DNA of 64,000 nt from Litorimonas sp963972195. Its GTDB lineage: Bacteria; Pseudomonadota; Alphaproteobacteria; Caulobacterales; Maricaulaceae. Under the pieces are notes generated by a model. It made no database searches and was not told where the DNA came from. It saw only the letters and a list, made by a program, of their open reading frames with translations. Shown in pieces: positions 51,850 through 59,165 of the stretch. Location: positions 1 to 64,000 of the forward strand of contig CAXATH010000002.1 in the NCBI GenBank assembly GCA_963972195.1, written 5' to 3'. The position numbers and the translations under genes were made by a program. Each line of letters begins with the position of its first letter. Position 1 is the first letter of the stretch.

Positions 51850-53640
51850 ATGACCAAGACTCAGCAACAATCCTATCAGGTACTGGCACGTAAATACCGC
51901 CCTTATACCTTTGAAGATATGATTGGTCAGGACGCGATGGTAACGACGCTTACCAATGCGTTTGAAGCCGGGCGCGTTGCCCATGCGTTTATGATGACGG
52001 GCGTTCGCGGTATTGGTAAAACCACAACGGCGCGCCTTCTTGCGCGGGCCCTAAATTACGAAACTGACGAGATTGATCATCCGTCAACGGATTTATCCAA
52101 GCCGGGCAAGCATTGCGATCTGATCATGACGAGCTCCCATATGGATGTGCTGGAGATGGACGCCGCCTCTCGGACAGGCGTCGAAAATATGCGCGAGATG
52201 CTCGACGGCGTTCGTTACGCTCCGGCGACGGCGCGCTATAAAGTGTATATAATTGACGAGGTGCATATGCTTTCGGCGGGGGCGTTCAATGCTCTATTGA
52301 AAACCCTCGAAGAACCCCCCGATCACGCCAAATTTATTTTTGCGACGACCGAGATTCGAAAAGTCCCCATTACGGTTCTCTCCCGTTGCCAGCGTTTTGA
52401 CTTACGTCGGGTCGATGCCGGGGTGCTGGCTAAACATCTGCGCGGAATTTGCGAAAAGGAAAATGTCAAAGTCTCTGATGAAGGTCTGGCTTTAATTGCG
52501 CGGGCGGCGGAAGGGTCTGTTCGCGATTCCTTATCGCTGCTTGACCAAGCCATTGTTCAAGCTGGGCTGAACGGTGATGAAGTTAGTTTTGAGCAAGTTC
52601 GTACAATGTTAGGTCTGGCGGATCGCGTCCGCGTCCTGGATTTATTCGGCATGGCGGCCCTGGGGGACGGAAAAGGCGCGATTACAGAAATGCGCGCACA
52701 ATATGATGACGGCGCCGACCCGGCCGTAGTGATGCGTGACCTTATGGATATTTGCCATGAGATCAGCCGTGCGAAAACGCTCGAAGATGACGCTGATTTT
52801 GACGCGGCGCCGGACCAGATAGACCGAATTAAAAAATTGGCAGAGCAGCTTTCCATGGGAGAGCTGACGCGGCTGTGGCAAATTTTAACACATTCTCACA
52901 ATGAAGTCCGCCTGGCCCCCGCCCCCCTCGCGGCCGCCGAAATGGCCATGCTGAAACTGGCTGTGGCGGGACAAATGCCGCCGCCGGAACTCGCCGCGCA
53001 GATTATCGAGCAGGCACAAAAATCAGTCAAAGAAGGCGGAGAGGGGCTTCCTAATTTGCCGTCGGCCGCTTCATCTGCCCGCCCCACATCATCTGCTGCG
53101 GCTCCAGCAGCGCCGAAGAAACCAGAGGCCTCAGAACAAGAGGTGGAATCGAGCGGACCATCTCAGGCGACTGCACAGCTCAAAGCACCAAAACCTGTGG
53201 CGTCGGGGCCGCCTCCGATAGAGCTGAAAAGCCTTCAGGATCTGGTGGACGCATTGCCTGAAACAATGATTAAACTGCGCTCGGATATAGAACGCTATGT
53301 TCGTCCGGTTCGGTTTCGCCATGGTAGCCTCACGATAGAATTGGTCAGCTCCGCTCCTTCCTCTTTGGTCGGGAAAATGGTGAGTGCCATTCAGGACCTG
53401 ACGGGTGAACTCTGGATTATTTCAACTGAACAAAGTGGCGGCGGCCCTACATTAGCCGAATTACGCCGTAAGGCTAAAAAAGAGCAGGCGGAAAAAGACC
53501 GCGCGCACCCCGCTTTTTCTCATTCCCTTCTTAAAAATGCCAAGCTAATCGGTATTACGGAAATAGAAAACCATAACGTCATTAAAGGCGATTTCGGACA
53601 TGAGCCGACATCTGCCGAGATAGACGATGAAGAGGATTAA
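51850..53640 (+). CDS. dnaX: DNA polymerase III subunits gamma/tau
   Basis: A 596-residue clamp-loader ATPase. Walker A GVRGIGKT (51-58), Walker B IIDEVHM (134-140), sensor FATTE and the SRC arginine finger (178-180) are intact; a Pro/Ala/Ser-rich linker (about 395-460) and a tau-like C-terminal domain follow. The usual four-Cys zinc module after Walker A is reduced to one Cys (Cys89), as in some alphaproteobacteria. No clear frameshift site for gamma was found. It is followed after 3 bp by ybaB. Confidence 0.95.
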   Translation: MTKTQQQSYQVLARKYRPYTFEDMIGQDAMVTTLTNAFEAGRVAHAFMMTGVRGIGKTTTARLLARALNYETDEIDHPSTDLSKPGKHCDLIMTSSHMDVLEMDAASRTGVENMREMLDGVRYAPATARYKVYIIDEVHMLSAGAFNALLKTLEEPPDHAKFIFATTEIRKVPITVLSRCQRFDLRRVDAGVLAKHLRGICEKENVKVSDEGLALIARAAEGSVRDSLSLLDQAIVQAGLNGDEVSFEQVRTMLGLADRVRVLDLFGMAALGDGKGAITEMRAQYDDGADPAVVMRDLMDICHEISRAKTLEDDADFDAAPDQIDRIKKLAEQLSMGELTRLWQILTHSHNEVRLAPAPLAAAEMAMLKLAVAGQMPPPELAAQIIEQAQKSVKEGGEGLPNLPSAASSARPTSSAAAPAAPKKPEASEQEVESSGPSQATAQLKAPKPVASGPPPIELKSLQDLVDALPETMIKLRSDIERYVRPVRFRHGSLTIELVSSAPSSLVGKMVSAIQDLTGELWIISTEQSGGGPTLAELRRKAKKEQAEKDRAHPAFSHSLLKNAKLIGITEIENHNVIKGDFGHEPTSAEIDDEED

Positions 53641-53643
53641 ATC

Positions 53644-53967
53644 ATGAAAGATTTGATGGGCCTGATGAAACAGGCAAAAGATATGCAAAAGAAAATGGAA
53701 CAAGCTCAGGCAGAAGTCGCCGACCTTGTTGTGGAAGGAAAGTCAGGAGGCGGGCTAGTCACAGTGACGCTGACAGGTGGCGGAAATATGAAAGGGCTCA
53801 AAATTGATCCGAGCCTTTTATCCGATGAAGAAGCCGAGATACTTGAAGATCTGATCGTCGCCGCTTTTCAAGATGCCAAGGCCAAGCTTGATACGGCGCA
53901 AGGCGAAACCATGAAAAACGCTATGGGCGACGTTCAGCTGCCGCCCGGGATGAAAATGCCGTTTTAA
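53644..53967 (+). CDS. ybaB: YbaB/EbfC nucleoid-associated protein
   Basis: A 107-residue dimeric DNA-binding protein. It has the standard N-terminal helix MGLMKQAKDMQKKMEQAQAE, the beta-hairpin VVEGKSGGGLVTVTLTGGG and the C-terminal LPPGMKMPF. It sits 3 bp after dnaX, as in most bacteria. Its stop codon overlaps the stop of the convergent xylanase gene. Confidence 0.95.
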   Translation: MKDLMGLMKQAKDMQKKMEQAQAEVADLVVEGKSGGGLVTVTLTGGGNMKGLKIDPSLLSDEEAEILEDLIVAAFQDAKAKLDTAQGETMKNAMGDVQLPPGMKMPF

Positions 53968-55103
53968 CGCGGTTTGGCCGCCTTGAAGGATTTTTCTACG
54001 GCGTAATAAAGCGGTTTCGGCTCCAAATTCTTATCAAATAGTGTCGAACGCTTTTCAATTCCGTCTTCGCGCGGCCACCATTCCTGTAGCCAGCTATATT
54101 TATCTGACAGACCCCAGGCGAGAACGTCTTTGACTTCGCTGTAATCAAGCATCATGTCGAGGAAAGCGCCGCCATAATCCGCCACCAATCGGTCGCGTGT
54201 GGCGACATCTGCCGGCAGGCGAGTGTCGTTCACATCAAATTCGGATAAAATGAGATCGTAGTCCATAGCGACGATTTCATCAATAAATTGGCGGAACTCT
54301 TTACGCTGGGGATCCGGATAACGTCCGGACGGATAAACGCTTCCGTCCCCTGTTCCCAAATGGGATTGCACGCCGAACGCATCTATTGGCACATCGTTTT
54401 TACGGAAATGTTCCAAGAGTTTTAAGACGCCCGAAATGTGTTTTTCATTTCCGGGTTCCCAGATCATATAGTCATTATAGACAAGCTGTGTCTCTGGGAG
54501 GTGTCTGCGGGCTTCCCGAAAAGCAAAATCAACAACATCCGGACCATAGTTTCGTGTGAAAACCGTGTCGCGCATCAAGCCCGTTTCTGGCGTAATAGTT
54601 TCGTTCACCACATCCCAACTGGAAATCCGGCCCTTATAGTGGGTCGCTAAATTACGGATATAATCTGAAAGATAGGTCTGCATGCCTTGGCGCGGGTCAG
54701 GGCCAAAATCGTGTTCCGGCATCCAGGAGGGCAGGAAGTCGTCCCGATTCCAAAGCAAAACGTGGCCGCGCATCGCCATGTCATTTTCTTCAGCGAAATC
54801 TACAATGGCGTCACCGCGCGCGTAATCCATTGGGCCTTCAACGCCCTGTGTGACATAGATTTTGTGTTCGTTTTCAGCGACGAGGATTCCGCATTCGCGT
54901 TTGATTAAGTCCAAATAGGCTGGGTCTTGTAATGCGTCAGAGCTTATTGCCGTGCCAAACCGCAGGCCTTTGCTCTCGGCCAAGTCATTCAGCCCATTCG
55001 TGATGGAAACTCCAGGGCTTTGACGCGTGCTCGCACAAGCGCTTAATGCGGCGAGTCCCCCTCCGCCCATTAAAGTCATTAGTTTGCGGCGATTAAAGTC
55101 CAT
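53964..55103 (-). CDS. GH10 endo-1,4-beta-xylanase, lipoprotein-like
   Basis: A 379-residue glycoside hydrolase family 10 enzyme. It has a twin-arginine-like start NRRKLM (4-9), a lipobox with Cys23 (LSAC), the HVLLWN motif, acid/base Glu168 in DVVNE and nucleophile Glu288 in LSEFDV. It should cut xylan or related beta-1,4 xylosides outside the cytoplasm. No transporter, xylosidase or PUL genes are next to it. GGAGAG precedes ATG 55103; an in-frame ATG 15 bases upstream is less likely. It interrupts the ybaB-recR link. Confidence 0.93.
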   Translation of the reverse strand: MDFNRRKLMTLMGGGGLAALSACASTRQSPGVSITNGLNDLAESKGLRFGTAISSDALQDPAYLDLIKRECGILVAENEHKIYVTQGVEGPMDYARGDAIVDFAEENDMAMRGHVLLWNRDDFLPSWMPEHDFGPDPRQGMQTYLSDYIRNLATHYKGRISSWDVVNETITPETGLMRDTVFTRNYGPDVVDFAFREARRHLPETQLVYNDYMIWEPGNEKHISGVLKLLEHFRKNDVPIDAFGVQSHLGTGDGSVYPSGRYPDPQRKEFRQFIDEIVAMDYDLILSEFDVNDTRLPADVATRDRLVADYGGAFLDMMLDYSEVKDVLAWGLSDKYSWLQEWWPREDGIEKRSTLFDKNLEPKPLYYAVEKSFKAAKPR

Positions 55104-55264
55104 TGGACTCTCCCTCATTTATGTATCGTTTCGTCAAGCTACCACCCGAAGGCGATAATGACAACGTTGTCTTTTTACGTTTTTAATCTCCGCAGCCTCA
55201 TCAATACCTGCGCCACAGAGTGAATGTTCAAGTTTATAGGTGATATGGAACAAGTTTCGGATTA

Positions 55265-56269
55265 TTGCTTTATATAAGAGGCAGCAAAGGGGACGGAATC
55301 ATACATTTCATCGAATATATATTTTTCGCTTTAATGGCGGTGGGGGTGGCAGGCGCCATAATCCCGCTTTTCAACCTCCAAATCTGGTGGTTGAGAGCTT
55401 GGACCTATACACGAATTCAGCTCTTATATCTCGCCGCAATTCTCTATGTTGTTTATCACATCCTCTTCGGAATGAACGCTTTCATGATCGTCGGGCTACT
55501 CATTATTGTGGGTTTTTGTCTGAAGGATATTTTTGCCTTCACCGTGTTTGGACGGAAGCTCACGAAAGACGCCGACCCGAACTCTACCGCGCCCAGTATT
55601 AAACTGCTCGCGGCGAATGTTCTGATGGAGAATGACGACGCCCGCGGATTACTGACCTCAATAGAGGACAAAGACCCGGATGTTATTCTTATGGTTGAGA
55701 CGGATGAAAAATGGCGCGGTTTTATGAAAGATGTCGAAGCCCGCTATCCACATAGCTTCCTGCTGCCCCTGCCGGATCACAATGGGATGTTGTTTTATTC
55801 GAAATTCCCGATTTTAGATGTTCAGGACAGGCGCTTAATTCAGGACCATATTCCCTCGCTAAAAATTGATCTTGAGCTAGAGAAAGGTCGTAATTTCCGA
55901 CTTTACGGCGTTCACCCACGCCCCCCGCGCCCGCAGGACGATACCGAAGATATGGATCACGAGCTTCTAATTATTGCCAAAGAAGTCAGAGAGACTGATG
56001 GACCAACTCTGGTCATGGGGGATTTGAACGATGTTGGGTGGTCACCCACAACAAAGCGCTTCCTCGCGATCAGCGAGATGCAGGATCCGAGACGGGGCAG
56101 AGGTCTTTACAACACTTTTAACGCCAAAAATATTCTGGAGCGGTGGCCGCTGGACCATATTTTTCATACGCCGCATTTCAAATTGGTGCGTATGGAACGG
56201 TTACCTAAATTCGGCTCGGATCATTTCCCCATGTTTGTCGAATTAAAACTGGAATCTTTCGAAGACTGA
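55265..56269 (+). CDS. Endonuclease/exonuclease/phosphatase-family protein with N-terminal membrane region
   Basis: About 334 residues: three N-terminal hydrophobic helices (about 13-35, 45-65, 70-90) and an EEP-type nuclease/phosphatase domain (about 115-330). The motifs are ANVLMEN, DPDVILMVETD, HPRPP, VMGDLNDV and FGSDHFPM, giving the catalytic His and Asp residues. Similar proteins are often called endonuclease/exonuclease/phosphatase family protein. The start is uncertain: TTG 55265 has no ribosome site and the next ATG (55334) falls inside the first helix. Confidence 0.85.
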   Translation: MLYIRGSKGDGIIHFIEYIFFALMAVGVAGAIIPLFNLQIWWLRAWTYTRIQLLYLAAILYVVYHILFGMNAFMIVGLLIIVGFCLKDIFAFTVFGRKLTKDADPNSTAPSIKLLAANVLMENDDARGLLTSIEDKDPDVILMVETDEKWRGFMKDVEARYPHSFLLPLPDHNGMLFYSKFPILDVQDRRLIQDHIPSLKIDLELEKGRNFRLYGVHPRPPRPQDDTEDMDHELLIIAKEVRETDGPTLVMGDLNDVGWSPTTKRFLAISEMQDPRRGRGLYNTFNAKNILERWPLDHIFHTPHFKLVRMERLPKFGSDHFPMFVELKLESFED

Positions 56270-56330
56270 ATTCAGTCTCTATTGCCGGGTCCCTGGCCTG
56301 CTAAGCTGACCGCGAATCAAAAGGATGGTT

Positions 56331-56936
56331 ATGTCAGGTTTGAATGTCAGTCCGGAAATAGAGCGCTTAATTTCGCTTTTGGCAAAATTACCGGGGCTGG
56401 GACCGCGTTCGGCGCGGCGCGCGGCTCTTGACCTTCTGAAAAAACCTGACGCCCTGATGCGGCCCTTATCCCTTGCATTGGGCGAGGCGGCAGAGCGCAT
56501 TTCCACCTGCCGCATTTGCGGTAATGTGGACTCCCGAAACCCCTGCCATATCTGTACCGCGCCCGGGCGGGACAAATCGATAATCTGCGTCGTGCAGGAC
56601 GTCGCTGATCTTTGGGCGATGGAGCGAGCGAGCGCATTTAAAGGTCAGTACCATATTCTTGGCGGAACTCTGTCGGCGTTGGACGGAATCCGGCCGGAAG
56701 ATCTCAATATCGCGGGTTTGATCGACAGGGCGTCCGACCCGGAGCTAAAAGAAATCATTCTGGCGATGAACGCTACTGTCGACGGTCAAACCACGGCGCA
56801 TTATATTACGGATCATCTTTCGGGGACGGGTGTCTCGGTCTCGCGTCTGGCACATGGCGTACCTGTTGGCGGAGAATTAGATTATCTGGATGACGGGACC
56901 ATTTCCGCCGCGATGAAAAGTCGGCGACCATTCTGA
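56331..56936 (+). CDS. recR: Recombination protein RecR
   Basis: A 201-residue recombination mediator that acts with RecF/RecO. It has the helix-hairpin-helix motif LPGLGPRSARRAA (20-32), zinc finger Cys60, Cys63, Cys72, Cys75, a Toprim domain beginning ICVVQDVADLWAME (85-98) and the C-terminal SRLAHGVPVGGELDYLDDGT. ATG 56331 is chosen; ATG 56325 lies six bases upstream. It completes the ffs-dnaX-ybaB-recR set after two inserted genes. Confidence 0.96.
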   Translation: MSGLNVSPEIERLISLLAKLPGLGPRSARRAALDLLKKPDALMRPLSLALGEAAERISTCRICGNVDSRNPCHICTAPGRDKSIICVVQDVADLWAMERASAFKGQYHILGGTLSALDGIRPEDLNIAGLIDRASDPELKEIILAMNATVDGQTTAHYITDHLSGTGVSVSRLAHGVPVGGELDYLDDGTISAAMKSRRPF

Positions 56937-56956
56937 CAAAATAGCAGGGGCGCGTA

Positions 56957-57616
56957 ATGTCATTTTTCGGGAAAAAACTAGAGCTGACGTTTTCCGTCGC
57001 CATTCTTTTCGCAATGAATCTTATTCCGATCGCTGGAGTTTATTTTTTCGGCTGGGATGTCGGCACGCTGCTACTGCTTTACTGGTTGGAGACCGTCATC
57101 GTCGGTCTGTTCAACATTCCTAAAATGCTCGGCTGCCAAGGCGTTGCGGAAAACTCTAAATCGAAAATGGGATTGGGGGGCAAACTTTTTTTGTGCGCTT
57201 TTTTTACCGTCCACTTTGGAGGTTTCAGCTTCGGGCATTACGCCTTTTTAGGCAGTTTTTTCGACGCCGTTCCGCCCCTATTTGAGCTTGGAAAAACCCT
57301 GTTTTCTGCGACAGGTCTCCTCTTTGCGACATTGGGCCTGTTGGTCAGCCACTTGATTTCAATGGGAATCAATTTCTACGGAAAACAAGAATATAAGACC
57401 CGCTCTCCCGACACGCAGATGTTTATCCCTTACGGACGTATCGTCATTATGCATGTAGTAATTATTATCGGGGGCGCCTTGGTGCAATCCTTCGGCGCGC
57501 CTGTTTTGGCGTTGATCCTGCTGGTCGTTCTTAAAATCGGAATTGATCTGTTTGCGCATGGGGCAGAACATCAAAACCTACTTCAGAAACCAGACCCAGC
57601 CATGGCCAAACCTTAA
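56957..57616 (+). CDS. DUF6498 family membrane protein
   Basis: A 219-residue protein with about six hydrophobic helices. The motif FGWDVGTLLLLYWLETVIVG (about 31-50) and FFTVHFGGFSFGHYAF (about 87-102) are typical of DUF6498. Function unknown. It starts 20 bp after recR, and its stop overlaps the stop of the next minus-strand gene by 4 bp. Confidence 0.8.
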   Translation: MSFFGKKLELTFSVAILFAMNLIPIAGVYFFGWDVGTLLLLYWLETVIVGLFNIPKMLGCQGVAENSKSKMGLGGKLFLCAFFTVHFGGFSFGHYAFLGSFFDAVPPLFELGKTLFSATGLLFATLGLLVSHLISMGINFYGKQEYKTRSPDTQMFIPYGRIVIMHVVIIIGGALVQSFGAPVLALILLVVLKIGIDLFAHGAEHQNLLQKPDPAMAKP

Positions 57617-57972
57617 AATTCTTCAAGTATGGAGGTCCCTGTGCCTTGATCCGGGCTTGTCCATTGCCACGTCTCATGCAGGCGTAGTTTACCCGACGGC
57701 AAAACTTCCGGTACTGTATGACATTTTCCGGTCATGAGGCCGCCGGATTTATTTCGGTGGTGATACCGCAGATCAAGTGAACCGTCGCGCGCTATGATCC
57801 CGATAAGCTGCCCAAAGGCAATTTCGCCGCCTGAATAAGTTGCCGTAACCAAATCATGATCTTGTTGATAGATGAAAATCGTCTCGGACGTGGTCTCCGA
57901 CGCCCCTTGCGTTTGGACGGGCCGGAAAAGTCTTCCGCCATAATAGATGGGGTTCTTCGGCCGCTTGGTCAT
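57613..57972 (-). CDS. Small beta-rich protein, labelled N-acetylglutamate synthase in some databases
   Basis: A 119-residue protein with short beta-like segments: YYGGRLFRPV, SETIFIYQQ, VTATYSGGEI, LDLRYHHRNK, MTGKCHTVPEV, KLRLHETWQW and an end GTGTSILEEF. I recall near-identical patterns annotated as N-acetylglutamate synthase, but no GNAT acetyltransferase motif is visible, so that name is doubtful. It overlaps rmuC by 4 bp (ATGA), so it is co-translated with it. Confidence 0.75.
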   Translation of the reverse strand: MTKRPKNPIYYGGRLFRPVQTQGASETTSETIFIYQQDHDLVTATYSGGEIAFGQLIGIIARDGSLDLRYHHRNKSGGLMTGKCHTVPEVLPSGKLRLHETWQWTSPDQGTGTSILEEF

Positions 57973-59117
57973 TCATTTGTCTTAGGAAATTGAGCGATAT
58001 TCTCGGTCGAGCTATCGCGCTCTTTCAAATCGAGGCTCTCAATTTTATCCGCTCGTCCGGAAATCTTTTCGGTAGAGATACGGATTTGACGCATATCCTC
58101 CGTGGTTTGATTAAAATGACTTTGCAGTTTCGCGACTCTCTCATCCAGGCGGGTGACGTCTTTGGACATTTTCCCGACTTCGCTTTGAATAATATGCGCT
58201 TGCTCCCGCATGGCGGCGTCGCGCATCACCGCTCTCATGGTATGGAGGGTTGCCATAAAGGTTGTCGGGGAGACGATCATCACCTTTTTCGTAAAGCCGT
58301 GCTCAATGACTTGCGGGAAATGCGTGTGGAGCTCGGCGTAAACCGCTTCACTGGGCAGAAAGAGCATCGCGATGTCGTGGGTCTCGCCAAAGATTAGATA
58401 TTTGCCAGCAATATCATTGATGTGACGGGTGACATCTGCGGCGAAGCCTCGTTTGGCGACGGTGCTTTGATCCGTATTGTCCGCTTCGGTCAGGCGCCGC
58501 CACGCTTCCATGGGAAATTTGGAATCAATCGCGACATCGCCTTGCTCTCCGGGCAAATGGATAAGCGCGTCCACGCGTTTGCCGTTTGAAAGCGTATGTT
58601 GAAAGGAAAAGGCGTTGGGCGGAAGATAGGTCTCTATGAGGTCCTGCATCTGTTTTTCGCCAAATGCCCCGCGGGCTTGCTTGTTGGAAAGCAGAGATTG
58701 CAGGCCGGAGACCTCGCCGGACAAAGTCTCGATATTCTTTTGCGCGCGATCAATTAGCGCCAGCCGCTCATGGAGTTGTTTCAGATTGGCAGAGTTTCTC
58801 TCCTGCGTGTCGACAATGGATTTCCCCACCCGCTCAGAAACTTTGGACAGGCGTTCGTCCAGGCTCTGGCGGAACATGGTATCGCGCTGGGCGCTATCCT
58901 CGGCAAATTGCGACAAGCGTCCCTGAAGCTCTCCTTGCTGAGCCTGCATTTCCAGTAACTTTTCCCGAAGCTGTGCGGCTTGTCTCGCGGATTCGGGGTC
59001 CTTGCGCCCGCTCGAAAATATCAGCGTGATCATTGCGCCGATTAACGCAAAGGCCAAGAGCAGAATAATGTGGACCAGAGAAAGGTCTAGCCCGCCAAAT
59101 GTAAGGAGAGGTTCCAT
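57969..59117 (-). CDS. rmuC: DNA recombination protein RmuC
   Basis: A 382-residue protein with an N-terminal anchor (about 14-31), a coiled coil (about 40-130, with LREKLLEMQAQQGELQGRLSQ part of it) and the RmuC nuclease-like domain (about 145-330, with RGAFGEKQMQDLIE and VAIDSKFPMEAW, giving the D-x-K residues). It limits inversions at short repeats, and its yeast/E. coli context suggests DNA end processing. Upstream of the small beta protein in one operon. Confidence 0.93.
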   Translation of the reverse strand: MEPLLTFGGLDLSLVHIILLLAFALIGAMITLIFSSGRKDPESARQAAQLREKLLEMQAQQGELQGRLSQFAEDSAQRDTMFRQSLDERLSKVSERVGKSIVDTQERNSANLKQLHERLALIDRAQKNIETLSGEVSGLQSLLSNKQARGAFGEKQMQDLIETYLPPNAFSFQHTLSNGKRVDALIHLPGEQGDVAIDSKFPMEAWRRLTEADNTDQSTVAKRGFAADVTRHINDIAGKYLIFGETHDIAMLFLPSEAVYAELHTHFPQVIEHGFTKKVMIVSPTTFMATLHTMRAVMRDAAMREQAHIIQSEVGKMSKDVTRLDERVAKLQSHFNQTTEDMRQIRISTEKISGRADKIESLDLKERDSSTENIAQFPKTNE

Positions 59118-59165
59118 ATTTGTTCTAATGACACGGAAAGACGAGTCGGGGAAGGGGCTACAAGC

